From Lachnospiraceae bacterium (GTDB taxonomy: Bacteria; Bacillota; Clostridia; Lachnospirales; Lachnospiraceae): 61,285 nucleotides of DNA. The position numbers and the translations under genes are program-made. Numbering within the stretch: the stretch's first letter is position 1; the number at the start of each line of letters is the position of its first letter. The notes below the pieces were generated by a model. That model made no database searches and had not been told where the DNA came from. It was given only the letters and a program-made list of their open reading frames with translations. Location of the stretch: contig JAFLTD010000005.1 in the NCBI GenBank assembly GCA_022510625.1, positions 1-61,285 on the forward strand. The letters run 5' to 3'. Below, in pieces: positions 9,166-17,529 of this stretch.

Positions 9166-10077
9166 ATGATTGATTTTAAACCAGTCACTCTGGAACAAAG
9201 GGAACTCTATGAGAGTTATCTGTTGGACGGTACTGAGCGGGGGTGTGACTACGCTTTTGTCAATCTGTATCTGTGGGGACGCCAACGTGCTACGATCCTG
9301 CACAATCACATGGTGATGTTCTCGCAGTTCAACCGCCGCAGTGTATATCCTTATCCGGTGGGCTCCGGCGATAAGAAGCCGGTTCTCGATGCCATTATTG
9401 CCGATGCGAAAGAGCGTGGGATCACATGTCGAATCAACGGCATTAACTCTGAGCAAAAAGCGGTGTTGGACGAGTTGTATCCCGGTATGTTTCGGTATCA
9501 TTATGACAGGGATTCCTATGACTATGTGTATGACATTAATAATCTGGCAGACCTTGCTGGCAAAAAATACCAGCGCAAGCGCAATCACTATTACCGTTTC
9601 CGGGATGCATGCCCAAACTACACCGTGGAGCCCTTAAGCGAGGATAATATTGCATCGGTCAGGCAGATGACCGATAAATGGTATGAGATCAGACAGCAGG
9701 AAAATCCGCAGAGCGATTATCATTTGGAAAGAACGTCACTGACGAAGGCATTCCGTGATTATAAGGAATTGGAGATGGAAGGTCTTGTACTTCTCAATGA
9801 AGGGGAAGTTCTGGCAGTGACTCTGGGAAGCCGGATTTCCCACAATACTTTCGACGTACATTTTGAGAAGGCGCGTTGGGATATGGACGGCGCCTACACG
9901 GCAATCAACTATGAGTTTGCCCGTCATATCCGTGATAAGTACCCTGAGATTGCATATCTGAACCGTGAGGAGGATATGGGACTCGAGGGTCTGCGCAGAG
10001 CCAAGGAAAGCTACCATCCGCATCACTTGATAGAGAAAGATTGGGCGATTCTTCTGGAGGAAGGATATGATTATTGA
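9166..10077 (+). CDS. DUF2156 (phosphatidylglycerol lysyltransferase C-terminal-like) protein
   Basis: A 303-residue cytoplasmic protein of the DUF2156 family, whose fold is two GNAT-like halves related to the C-terminal aminoacyl-transfer domain of MprF and to FemX. Visible landmarks are the conserved region KKYQRKRNHYYRFRDACP in the middle and the C-terminal stretch around INYEFARHIRDKYPEIAYLNREEDMGLEGLRRAK. No transmembrane part is present, unlike full MprF. The ATG at 9166 follows AAAGGAG at 9153-9159; an upstream in-frame start lacks a ribosome site. The 3' end overlaps the following GNAT gene by 11 bp. The acceptor molecule is unknown. Confidence 0.85.
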   Translation: MIDFKPVTLEQRELYESYLLDGTERGCDYAFVNLYLWGRQRATILHNHMVMFSQFNRRSVYPYPVGSGDKKPVLDAIIADAKERGITCRINGINSEQKAVLDELYPGMFRYHYDRDSYDYVYDINNLADLAGKKYQRKRNHYYRFRDACPNYTVEPLSEDNIASVRQMTDKWYEIRQQENPQSDYHLERTSLTKAFRDYKELEMEGLVLLNEGEVLAVTLGSRISHNTFDVHFEKARWDMDGAYTAINYEFARHIRDKYPEIAYLNREEDMGLEGLRRAKESYHPHHLIEKDWAILLEEGYDY

Positions 10078-10837
10078 TACACCGGAAAAGTCCCAGATTC
10101 CTAATCTCAGGAGACTTTGGAAAGAGGCCTTCGGTGACACGGAAGATTTTCTGGACGATTTTTGGCAAACCGCATTTGATGCGAACCGCTGTCGATGCGC
10201 CATGACGGACGGCAAAGTGGTTGCAGCACTGTATTGGTTTGACTGTCTGTGTATGGAAAAACGTATCGCATATGTGTATGCGGTGGCAACCGCCAAGGCA
10301 TATCGCGGACGGGGCATCAGCCACGCATTGATGGAGGATACCCATCGGCACTTGGCGAAACTCGGATATGAGGGCGCCATTCTGGTGCCGGGAAGTGAAG
10401 AACTCTTTCGGTTTTACGAGGGCATGGGATATCGGGTGTGCAGTACGATTCACAAGTTTTCCTGTAACGCTGCCGCAGACGGCGGGGGAGATGTTTCTCT
10501 TCGAAGAATCGATAAGACAGAATATGCACGGATCCGCAGGCAGATGATTCCGGATGGCGGAGTAGTGCAGGAAAATGAAAATCTTGATTTCCTGCAGACG
10601 CAGGCGCAGTTTTATACCGGTCCGGACTTTCTTCTTGCCGCAAGAATAGAGGCAGATCAGTTGGTCGGTGTGGAATTGTTGGGTGATGAAGCGAAGGTGC
10701 CGGGGATCGTGAAAGCGCTTGACTGTGCGCAGGGGTCGTTTCGCACTCCCGGCGAGGGTAGGCCCTTTGCCGTGTATCTGCCTTTCGAAAGAAGTGCGTT
10801 TGTCAAGCCTGCTTATTTTGGGCTGGCATTCGATTAA
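10067..10837 (+). CDS. GNAT family N-acetyltransferase
   Basis: A 256-residue protein whose first half is a GNAT domain. The acetyl-CoA binding motif A is visible as AVATAKAYRGRGISHALM (about residues 71-88), and FYEGMGYR is the usual late GNAT signature. The second half (from about residue 135) has no clear motif and may be a degenerate second GNAT or SCP2-like part. It overlaps the DUF2156 gene and has its own ribosome site GGAGG about 8 bp upstream, so the two are co-translated and may act on the same kind of acyl acceptor. Confidence 0.85.
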   Translation: MIIDTPEKSQIPNLRRLWKEAFGDTEDFLDDFWQTAFDANRCRCAMTDGKVVAALYWFDCLCMEKRIAYVYAVATAKAYRGRGISHALMEDTHRHLAKLGYEGAILVPGSEELFRFYEGMGYRVCSTIHKFSCNAAADGGGDVSLRRIDKTEYARIRRQMIPDGGVVQENENLDFLQTQAQFYTGPDFLLAARIEADQLVGVELLGDEAKVPGIVKALDCAQGSFRTPGEGRPFAVYLPFERSAFVKPAYFGLAFD

Positions 10838-10909
10838 TTTATATGAACGCAATTGTTTTGAATTATCCATCATCAGGATAAAGACAAAGAGATTCCTTGG
10901 AGAAATCAC

Positions 10910-11551
10910 ATGTATAAGACTGTTCTGTTTGATTTAGACGGCACATTGACAGATCCCGGTCTTGGGATCACCAATTCGATCATGTACGCCTTGAAGAAAT
11001 TTAATATAGAAGTGGAGGACCGGACCTCCCTATATAAATTTATCGGGCCTCCGCTCAAGGAGTCGTATGCAAAGTATTATCATTTTTCTGACGAGGAGAT
11101 CACTCGCGCCGTGTCATATTACAGGGAATATTTCAGCGTGAAGGGGATTTATGAGAATGTACTGTATGACGGTATAGCCAAGCTGCTTGAGCAGATTAAA
11201 GATTCCGGCAGACAGGTGGTACTTGCCACTTCCAAACCCGAAGAGTTTGCCGCTGAGATTCTGCGGTATTTTCATATTGATCAATATTTTGATTTTATTG
11301 CAGCCGCTACCATGGACGGAACCAGAAACAGCAAGTCTGCTGTTATTGCCCATGCGCTTAATTCTTGCGAAATCACGGATTTGGCATCGACGGTGATGAT
11401 CGGTGACAGGGAGTATGACATTATCGGCGCCAAGGCGGCAGAGATAGATTCTATCGGCGTCCTGTACGGTTACGGCAGCAGAGAGGAACTGCAGAGCGCC
11501 GGTGCTACATATCTTGCCGAACAGGTTGCCGATATTATGAAGTTGATATAG
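10910..11551 (+). CDS. HAD superfamily hydrolase (phosphoglycolate phosphatase-like)
   Basis: A 213-residue HAD phosphatase with all four motifs: I FDLDGTLTDPG, II LATSKP, III lysine region around RNSKSAVIAHAL, and IV IGDREYDIIGAKA. The helical cap between motifs I and II marks subfamily IA, the Gph/PgmB group. Members remove phosphate from small metabolites such as phosphoglycolate or nucleotides; the substrate here is not predictable. The start follows CTTGGAGAAATCAC. The 72-bp gap to the GNAT gene shows no clear terminator. Confidence 0.88.
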   Translation: MYKTVLFDLDGTLTDPGLGITNSIMYALKKFNIEVEDRTSLYKFIGPPLKESYAKYYHFSDEEITRAVSYYREYFSVKGIYENVLYDGIAKLLEQIKDSGRQVVLATSKPEEFAAEILRYFHIDQYFDFIAAATMDGTRNSKSAVIAHALNSCEITDLASTVMIGDREYDIIGAKAAEIDSIGVLYGYGSREELQSAGATYLAEQVADIMKLI

Positions 11552-11591
11552 AATATTACATAATTCTGATGGGTTGTTTTGAGATGACGCT

Positions 11592-11708
11592 ATGAGAAAA
11601 AAAGACAGGGAAGTAACTGATTCCATGAAAATTGCAGATATTATCAGTCGATGTACTTGCTGCAGAATCGGCTTTTATGATGATTATAACATTTTAAGAA
11701 AGGGGTAA
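11592..11708 (+). pseudogene. N-terminal relic of a PPOX/NimA-type flavin-binding protein
   Basis: A 38-codon frame that starts MRKKDREVTD and continues with a cysteine-containing strand (RCTCCRIGFYDD). This is the typical N-terminus of the pyridoxamine 5'-phosphate oxidase-like family annotated as NimA or 5-nitroimidazole resistance-like proteins, in which about 120 more residues normally follow. Here the frame stops after NILRKG. No further PPOX sequence is seen before the flavodoxin gene that begins 5 bp later, so most of the gene appears deleted. Its last bases, AGAAAGGGG, now serve as the ribosome site of the flavodoxin gene. The family match is from memory of the N-terminal motif only. 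Confidence 0.55.
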
Positions 11709-11712
11709 GATT

Positions 11713-12120
11713 ATGAGAGTTGCGATCAGATACTATACACGGGGTGGTAATACCAAAAAGTTGGCGGACGCAATCGCAGAGGCGATTGGAGTAGAAGCCA
11801 AAACCACTGCAGAACCGCTGACCGAGGATGTTGATATTTTATTTTTGGGTAGTTCGGTTTATGCATACGGAGTAGATGATGAAGTCAAAAAATTCATCAA
11901 AGGGATTGACGTGAGAGTTGGCAAGGTCGTCAATTTCAGTACTGCTGCTATCATTAAATCCACATACAAGCAGGTTGCAAAGCTGTTGGCAGAGAAGAAT
12001 ATTCCGTTTGCCAAGGAAGAGTTTGCCTGCCGGGGTTCCTTTGCCGTAATGCATAAGGGGAAACCGGATGCTGACGACTGTAAGGCTGCCGCGGATTTTG
12101 CAAAGAAAATTATGTCGTAG
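11713..12120 (+). CDS. flavodoxin family protein (short)
   Basis: A 135-residue flavodoxin-like protein. The FMN phosphate-binding loop is visible at the N-terminus as YTRGGNTKKLADAIAEAIG (about residues 8-26), and LFLGSSVYAYG is the usual central strand with an aromatic residue near the isoalloxazine ring. It is a little shorter than classical flavodoxins of about 150-170 residues. It probably acts as a single-domain electron carrier. It sits directly behind the PPOX relic and ahead of the arsenic operon promoter. Confidence 0.82.
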   Translation: MRVAIRYYTRGGNTKKLADAIAEAIGVEAKTTAEPLTEDVDILFLGSSVYAYGVDDEVKKFIKGIDVRVGKVVNFSTAAIIKSTYKQVAKLLAEKNIPFAKEEFACRGSFAVMHKGKPDADDCKAAADFAKKIMS

Positions 12121-12144
12121 TGTCTTAAAAAGCGAAAAAACATA

Positions 12145-12194
12145 TTGACATTTTTCTATTTGTTACATATAATAACACATAGAAATAATTCTAT
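12145..12194 (+). promoter_or_regulatory. arsR promoter and ArsR operator
   Basis: TTGACA (12145-12150) and TATAAT (12168-12173) are separated by exactly 17 bp, a consensus sigma-A promoter. Just downstream, ATAGAA-ATAA-TTCTAT (12179-12194) is a perfect inverted repeat overlapping the expected transcription start, the normal position for ArsR autorepression. A related site with GAAATATTTC lies at 12602-12611 before arsD. Confidence 0.8.
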
Positions 12195-12212
12195 ATGTAT
12201 GGAGCGTGCGAT

Positions 12213-12530
12213 ATGGAACAGGTCTATGTGGATACTGCTAAAGTGTTAAAAGCGATTTCAGACCCCAAACGTCTGAGAATTGTCGATATGCTGTCATGCG
12301 GTGAACTGTGTGCCTGTAAAATATTGGAGGCATTTCATATTACGCAGCCGACACTTTCTCATGATATGAAAGTGCTGATTGAGGCGAAAATCGTAAATGA
12401 CAGACGGGAAGGAAAGAATATATATTATTCTCTCAACAAAGAGCAGCTTGATGTTTTTGAAAAAACGATGCAGAATATTTTGACCGAGAAAACAAATTGT
12501 ATCTGCAACGCAGATGGCGGATGTAACTAG
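12213..12530 (+). CDS. arsR: ArsR family arsenite-responsive repressor
   Basis: A 105-residue winged-helix repressor. The sensing motif ELCACKIL (residues 31-38, with C33 and C35) matches the classical ELCVCDL alpha-3 As(III)/Sb(III) site of ArsR proteins; C29 is also nearby. The recognition helix is ITQPTLSHDMKVLIEAKIV. The C-terminus adds further cysteines (NCICNADGGCN) that might join in metalloid binding. An upstream in-frame ATG at 12195 exists, but GGAGCG at 12200 is better placed for ATG 12213. It heads the ars cluster and probably represses it from operators at 12179-12194 and 12602-12611. Confidence 0.93.
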   Translation: MEQVYVDTAKVLKAISDPKRLRIVDMLSCGELCACKILEAFHITQPTLSHDMKVLIEAKIVNDRREGKNIYYSLNKEQLDVFEKTMQNILTEKTNCICNADGGCN

Positions 12531-12601
12531 TATAATGCCGGTGTTATGAATGGTTGAAATGAGTAACATTCAGACATCGGTTTTCATAGAACAAATATAT
12601 A

Positions 12602-12611
12602 GAAATATTTC
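12602..12611 (+). promoter_or_regulatory. second ArsR-like operator before arsD
   Basis: GAAATATTTC is a perfect palindrome in the context TATAGAAATATTTCAAT, closely resembling the arsR operator (ATAGAAATAATTCTAT). It lies 28 bp upstream of arsD, in the 108-bp gap after arsR. ArsD or ArsR may bind here and give arsDA-acr3 an independent level of control. Confidence 0.5.
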
Positions 12612-12638
12612 AATGATTCAATCAAAGGAGGATTTTAT

Positions 12639-13121
12639 ATGAAAACAATGAAAATTTTTGAGCCGGCTATGTGCTGTCCTACAGGTCTTTGCGGCGTAGG
12701 TGTTGACCCTGAATTGCTCCGTGTCTCAACGGTACTGAACACCTTAAAAGAAAATGGCATTGAAGTGCAGAGGTATAACCTGACAAGTGCACCGATGGAG
12801 TTTGTGAACCATACGGCAGTTGCAGAGTTTTTGAAAAAATTCGGTCCCGAAAAGCTGCCCGTGGTCATGGTGGATGATTTCATTGTGATTACAGGACGGT
12901 ATCCTACCAATGAGGAATTTATAAGCTGGCTGGAGTTGTCACCGGAACTGTTAGGCACGGAAGCCTGCTGTGAGGATTCGTCCTGTTGCTGTGGTGATAC
13001 TGACGCAGAAGAAAGCAGCTGTTGTTGTGGTGAGGATACTGCGGCAGAGGGTTGCTGTGAGGAAGCATCTGCTTCTGATGAGAACAGTGAGGGTTGTTGC
13101 TGCAGCAGTGGATGCTGTTGA
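12639..13121 (+). CDS. arsD: ArsD arsenite metallochaperone with long cysteine-rich tail
   Basis: ArsD carries As(III) to the ArsA ATPase. The binding cysteines C12, C13 and C18 are all present (AMCCPTGLCGVG). The thioredoxin-like body ends near residue 107, and about 53 residues follow with 15 cysteines in clusters CC, CCC, CCC, CC, CCC and CC, separated by acidic and serine residues. Typical ArsD proteins are about 120 residues with only two C-terminal Cys pairs, so this one (160 residues) is extended. The start follows AAAGGAGGATTTTAT. It lies 23 bp ahead of arsA, in the expected chaperone-pump order. Confidence 0.93.
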   Translation: MKTMKIFEPAMCCPTGLCGVGVDPELLRVSTVLNTLKENGIEVQRYNLTSAPMEFVNHTAVAEFLKKFGPEKLPVVMVDDFIVITGRYPTNEEFISWLELSPELLGTEACCEDSSCCCGDTDAEESSCCCGEDTAAEGCCEEASASDENSEGCCCSSGCC

Positions 13122-13144
13122 TTTTAGAGTAGGAGTTATCGACC

Positions 13145-14881
13145 ATGACAATTTATAATCCGTTTGAAGTAACGAAAACGAAATACCTGTTTTTTACCGG
13201 AAAGGGCGGTGTGGGTAAGACTTCCGTTGCCTGTGCCACAGCGATTTCCCTCGCGGATCAGGGGAAGAGAGTTCTGTTGATCAGCACCGACCCGGCATCT
13301 AACTTACAGGATGTATTTTCGATGGAACTGACGAACAAGGGCACACCGATTCCCACGGTGCCGAACTTGGTGGTTGCAAACCTTGACCCGATACAAGCGG
13401 CAGCGGAATACAGAGAGAGCGTGGTCGCGCCCTATCGCGGCATCATGCCGGATGCGGTGATTGCCAACATGGAGGAACAGCTTTCCGGTTCATGTACGAT
13501 TGAGATTGCGGCATTTAACGAGTTCTCCAATTTCATTACCGATAAAGGTATTCAGGAGAATTACGATCACATTATCTTTGATACTGCACCAACCGGACAC
13601 ACTTTGCGGATGTTGCAGCTTCCGTCCGCATGGAGTAATTTTATCAGCGAAAGCACCCACGGAGCGTCCTGCTTGGGGCAATTATCCGGTTTGGAGAGCA
13701 AAAAGAATGTCTACAAAGATGCGGTTGCCACACTTGCTGATGGAAATACCACTATCCTTGTGTTGGTGACCCGTCCGGAAGAAGCGCCTTTAAAAGAAGC
13801 GCAGAGAGCCTCGCATGAGTTGGCGGAATTGGGTGTGAAAAATCAGATTCTTGTGGTAAACGGTGTTTTGTCTCAACATGACGATGAAATATCCTCCATG
13901 CTTTATCGGAAGCAACAGGATGCCTTAAGTGCAATTCCGGGAGAATTAAAGGAATTGCAAACCTATCAGATACCGCTTCGGGCATACAATATCACGGGGC
14001 TTGAAAATGTGCGCGCCATGCTGAACAGTGACCGTCGGGAAGTGAGAACGGAGATCCCCGATACAGTTGATTTTCATGGCTTGCAGGACATTATTGAGTC
14101 CATTGATGAAGCGGGAAGAAAAGTAATCTTTACGATGGGTAAAGGAGGCGTTGGTAAAACTACGGTAGCCGCGGCCATTGCGCTGGGTCTTGCAAAGCGT
14201 GGGAAGCAGGTCCATTTGACTACCACCGATCCGGCTGCACATTTGAAATTTGTGTTGGAGCAGGCAGAGAATATCACTATGAGCCATATTGACGAGCAGG
14301 CAGAACTGAAAAAATATCGGGAGGAAGTGTTGTCTAAGGCAAGGGCAAACGGTCTGTCCGGAGAGGACATCGCCTATATAGAAGAAGACCTGCGATCTCC
14401 TTGTACACAGGAAATTGCCGTGTTCCGCGCTTTCGCCGAGATTGTAGACAAAGCGGATAACAGAATCGTGGTCATTGATACTGCACCGACCGGACACACG
14501 TTGCTTTTACTTGAGTCCACAGAAAGCTATGACAAGGAAATCCAGAGGACAAAAGGCGAAACACCGGAGTCTGTAAAACGATTATTGCCGAGGCTGAAAA
14601 GTGCGGAAACAGAAGTAGTCATTGTAACTTTGCCGGAGGCAACACCTGTCTACGAGGCACTGCGCTTAGAAGATGACTTAGGCAGAGCGCAGATTGCTGC
14701 GAACTGGTGGGTAATCAACCAATCATTCTATCATGCGAATACGACCAATTCTCTGCTGAAAGCGAAAGCGAGCAATGAAGTGGAATGGATCAACCGCATT
14801 GACCACCATAACGATGGAAAATTTGCCTTGATTGCATGGAGTGCAGACCAGGTCAAAGGCGAGAAACTGTTGGAATTATAG
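13145..14881 (+). CDS. arsA: ArsA arsenical pump-driving ATPase, two-domain
   Basis: A 578-residue tandem ATPase with two GKGGVGKT deviant Walker A motifs (about residues 19-26 and 331-338), each half also carrying the ArsA signature DTAPTGHTL. The metalloid-activation cysteines correspond to C117 (CTIEIAAF), C176 (GASCLG) and C420 (CTQEIAVF), equivalent to E. coli C113, C172 and C422. All elements for As(III)-stimulated ATP hydrolysis are present. It receives arsenite from ArsD and energises the membrane carrier encoded next. The presence of ArsA with an Acr3-type rather than ArsB-type carrier is known in other Firmicutes. Confidence 0.95.
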   Translation: MTIYNPFEVTKTKYLFFTGKGGVGKTSVACATAISLADQGKRVLLISTDPASNLQDVFSMELTNKGTPIPTVPNLVVANLDPIQAAAEYRESVVAPYRGIMPDAVIANMEEQLSGSCTIEIAAFNEFSNFITDKGIQENYDHIIFDTAPTGHTLRMLQLPSAWSNFISESTHGASCLGQLSGLESKKNVYKDAVATLADGNTTILVLVTRPEEAPLKEAQRASHELAELGVKNQILVVNGVLSQHDDEISSMLYRKQQDALSAIPGELKELQTYQIPLRAYNITGLENVRAMLNSDRREVRTEIPDTVDFHGLQDIIESIDEAGRKVIFTMGKGGVGKTTVAAAIALGLAKRGKQVHLTTTDPAAHLKFVLEQAENITMSHIDEQAELKKYREEVLSKARANGLSGEDIAYIEEDLRSPCTQEIAVFRAFAEIVDKADNRIVVIDTAPTGHTLLLLESTESYDKEIQRTKGETPESVKRLLPRLKSAETEVVIVTLPEATPVYEALRLEDDLGRAQIAANWWVINQSFYHANTTNSLLKAKASNEVEWINRIDHHNDGKFALIAWSADQVKGEKLLEL

Positions 14882-14921
14882 AATATATAGATGAGATAGC
14901 AGTTGCAGGAGGGTGAATATA

Positions 14922-15965
14922 TTGAAAAAAGAAGACAATGTAGGAATCAATTCTTTTCAACGTTATTTAACGGTGTGGGTGTTTCTGTGTATGGTTGTAG
15001 GAGTTCTGTTAGGACATTTTATTCCGGCACTCCCGTCACTCCTAGGTCGGTTTGAATATGCCCGCATTTCCATCCCAATGGCAATTTTAATTTGGATTAT
15101 GATCTATCCCATGATGCTTAAAGTAGATTTCAACAGTGTCCGTAATGTAGGGAAAAATCCGAAAGGTCTGTTTGTAACATGGATCACGAACTGGCTGATC
15201 AAGCCGTTTACGATGTATGGTATTGCCGCACTGTTTTTCTTCGTAGTTTTCAAGGCATTTATCACACCGGAGCTTGCGACGGAGTATCTTGCAGGAGCCG
15301 TTCTTCTCGGTGCCGCACCGTGCACAGCTATGGTGTTTGTGTGGAGTACGCTGACAAAGGGCAATCCCGCCTATACGGTTGTACAGGTGGCAACCAATGA
15401 TTTGATTATTCTGGTGGCGTTTGTACCCATTGTGCGGTTTTTGCTCGGTGTGTCCAATGTCAGTGTTCCGTTTGATACGCTGATTCTCAGTGTTGTGCTG
15501 TTTGTGGTAATACCGCTTACAGGTGGAATCCTGACCAGAGTAATGCTCACAAAAAGTAAGGGTGTAAAGTATTTTGAGAACGTGTTCATACGCAAGTTTG
15601 ATTCGGTCACTACGATTGGGCTGTTGCTGACCTTAGTTCTGATTTTCATGGGGCAGAGCGAAGTGATTCTGGAAAATCCGCTGCACATCGTTCTTATTGC
15701 AGTGCCGCTCATTATTCAGACCTTCATGGTCTTCTTTATTGCTTATATTGCCTGCAAGGTATTGAAAACACCACACGATATTGCCGCGCCTGCCGGAATG
15801 ATTGGCGCGTCCAATTTCTTTGAACTGGCAGTAGCCGTTGCGGTGGCGTTATTTGGCACGACAAGTCCTGCAGCACTTGCTACAACCGTTGGTGTTTTGA
15901 CTGAAGTTCCGGTCATGCTGACTTTGGTGAAGATTGCAAATAATACGAAAAGTTGGTTTAAATAG
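14922..15965 (+). CDS. arsB: ACR3 family arsenite efflux permease
   Basis: A 347-residue membrane protein with ten predicted helices of the bile acid/arsenite (BART) superfamily. The ACR3 hallmark GAAPCTAMVFVWS, including the essential cysteine of helix 4, is present, as is the helix-9 type segment around IGASNFFELAVAVAVALFG. It exports arsenite and is probably assisted by ArsA. The frame is open from GTG 14913, but that codon is inside the ribosome site AGGAGGG (14907-14913). TTG 14922 is correctly spaced and is chosen. It is the last gene of the ars cluster. Confidence 0.93.
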   Translation: MKKEDNVGINSFQRYLTVWVFLCMVVGVLLGHFIPALPSLLGRFEYARISIPMAILIWIMIYPMMLKVDFNSVRNVGKNPKGLFVTWITNWLIKPFTMYGIAALFFFVVFKAFITPELATEYLAGAVLLGAAPCTAMVFVWSTLTKGNPAYTVVQVATNDLIILVAFVPIVRFLLGVSNVSVPFDTLILSVVLFVVIPLTGGILTRVMLTKSKGVKYFENVFIRKFDSVTTIGLLLTLVLIFMGQSEVILENPLHIVLIAVPLIIQTFMVFFIAYIACKVLKTPHDIAAPAGMIGASNFFELAVAVAVALFGTTSPAALATTVGVLTEVPVMLTLVKIANNTKSWFK

Positions 15966-16020
15966 CAAAGAAGCATTATAAGTGTAAAAGTTGATCGAGC
16001 AGGTGCGAAAAATATAACCC

Positions 16021-16085
16021 TTGAAAATTTGAGTCAAACCGATATATTTATAATTAATCAAACCAGTCAAACCAAATTAGTCAGG
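16021..16085 (+). promoter_or_regulatory. tetR promoter region with repeated GTCAAACC-type half sites
   Basis: TTGAAA (16021-16026) and TATATT (16043-16048) with a 16-bp spacer form a plausible promoter. Three copies of TCAAACC occur in this 65-bp stretch (GAGTCAAACCGA, AATCAAACCA, AGTCAAACCA), which may be binding sites for the TetR regulator encoded just downstream. Confidence 0.45.
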
Positions 16086-16093
16086 GTGATATC

Positions 16094-16714
16094 ATGAATG
16101 AACGATTTAAGGAATTGCCGGAAGAAAAGCAGAGGGCAGTCTTGAACGCCGCTATGGAAGTTTTTGCAAAATACGATTACAAAAAAGCATCAACGGATTT
16201 GATTGCCGCAAAAGCCGGCATTTCCAAAGGACTTTTGTTCTATTATTTTCACAACAAAAAAGAGTTGTATCTTACTGTCTATGAGTATGCCAAACAACAG
16301 GCAAGCGCGGCGGCTCTTGATCCGAGTCTATTGACTATCAGCGATTTTTTCGAATTAATTTCCCGAGCAGGTTTGAAGAAACTTAAGATTTTAGCTGAGA
16401 ATCCCTTCATTGTTGATTTCAGCCTCCGATCTTTCTATTCTGAGAAAGAGGAGATATCTGATGATCTGAAGGTAGCTAATGCCCAGACAATTGACGGGAG
16501 TTTTGCTGCTTATTTTGGAAATATTGATTTTGGAAAATTTAAAGAGGATACGGATCCGGAAAAAATACTAAGGATGATAGTGTGGTTGATGGACGGATAT
16601 CTGCACGAACAGCAAATGAAAGGAAAGACTCTTGATCTGGATGAGATAGAGGCGGAGCTGGCTGTCTGGATAAAAATGTTCAAAGGCATTTCCTACAAGG
16701 AGGAATTTCTATGA
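16094..16714 (+). CDS. TetR/AcrR family transcriptional regulator
   Basis: A 206-residue regulator. The N-terminal helix-turn-helix is clear: AAMEVFAKYDYKKASTDLIA, then AGISKGLLFYYFHNKKELY (about residues 16-57). The C-terminal ligand domain has no recognisable signature. Its stop overlaps the start of an ABC ATPase gene (ATGA), and a permease gene follows, so it most likely controls its own exporter operon from repeated sites in the promoter. The inducing ligand is unknown. Confidence 0.9.
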   Translation: MNERFKELPEEKQRAVLNAAMEVFAKYDYKKASTDLIAAKAGISKGLLFYYFHNKKELYLTVYEYAKQQASAAALDPSLLTISDFFELISRAGLKKLKILAENPFIVDFSLRSFYSEKEEISDDLKVANAQTIDGSFAAYFGNIDFGKFKEDTDPEKILRMIVWLMDGYLHEQQMKGKTLDLDEIEAELAVWIKMFKGISYKEEFL

Positions 16715-17529
16715 GCGTGATACAAATTGAAAATCTGACGCGCGATTATGGCAACGGCAAGGGTGTGTTTGATATATCGTTTCATGTTGACCGGGGCGAA
16801 GTCTTTGGGTTTTTAGGACCGAACGGTGCCGGGAAGACAACGACTATACGTCACTTGATGGGATTCCTAAAACCACAGTCGGGTAAATGTGTGATTGATG
16901 AACTTGACTGTTGGAACGACAGTGACAAGATTCAGGCAAGGCTTGGATACATACCGGGAGAAATCAGCTTTTTTGATGATATGACAGGCACGGAGTTTTT
17001 GAAATTTATCACGGCATACCGCAAAATAGGTGACAATAGTCGTCAGAAAGAACTGCTTGAGCGTTTTGAGCTTGACCCGAAGAGCAAAATCAAAAAGATG
17101 AGCAAGGGAATGAAGCAAAAAATCGGTATCGTGACAGCTTTTATGCACGATCCTGAAATACTTATCCTTGATGAGCCGACCAGTGGACTTGACCCGCTGA
17201 TGCAAAGCCGTTTCATCGAACTGATTGCTGAAGAAAAAGAGCATGGGAAAACGATTTTATTGTCAAGTCATATGTTTGAGGAAGTAGAGCGTACCTGTGA
17301 CAGGGTTGGCATCATACGTGAAGGGAAACTGGCGGCTGTTGACTCTGTTGAGGCTTTACGGGAACGTCATGTCCGCCCTTATACGGTCACCCTTGAAAGC
17401 ATAGAGCTTGCCAGGGCATTCGCAGAGGACTTCGGTGGCATACAAAACGGTCAGAAAGTCACTGTTACAACGAAGCAGAGTCTGGAAGAAATATTTATGC
17501 ATTACTACGGAGGTGAAAAGGATGATTAA
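16711..17529 (+). CDS. ABC transporter ATP-binding protein (ABC-2 type exporter)
   Basis: A 272-residue stand-alone NBD: Walker A GPNGAGKTT, signature variant MSKGMKQK, Walker [14 protein letters not shown] and switch SSHMFEE. The KGMKQK signature is usual in CcmA/NatA-like ATPases of ABC-2 exporters. It overlaps tetR by 4 bp and the permease gene by 8 bp, so all three genes are translationally coupled. The complex probably exports a toxic small molecule sensed by the TetR protein. An ABC-2 drug or lipid exporter is the best reading; the substrate is unknown. Confidence 0.92.
   Translation: MSVIQIENLTRDYGNGKGVFDISFHVDRGEVFGFLGPNGAGKTTTIRHLMGFLKPQSGKCVIDELDCWNDSDKIQARLGYIPGEISFFDDMTGTEFLKFITAYRKIGDNSRQKELLERFELDPKSKIKKMSKGMKQKIGIVTAFMHDPEILILDEPTSGLDPLMQSRFIELIAEEKEHGKTILLSSHMFEEVERTCDRVGIIREGKLAAVDSVEALRERHVRPYTVTLESIELARAFAEDFGGIQNGQKVTVTTKQSLEEIFMHYYGGEKDD

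Noticed and set aside
9905-10909. 334-residue minus-strand ORF across the GNAT gene
   Set aside because: Antisense shadow of the DUF2156 and GNAT genes; composition is not protein-like and no start signal is seen.
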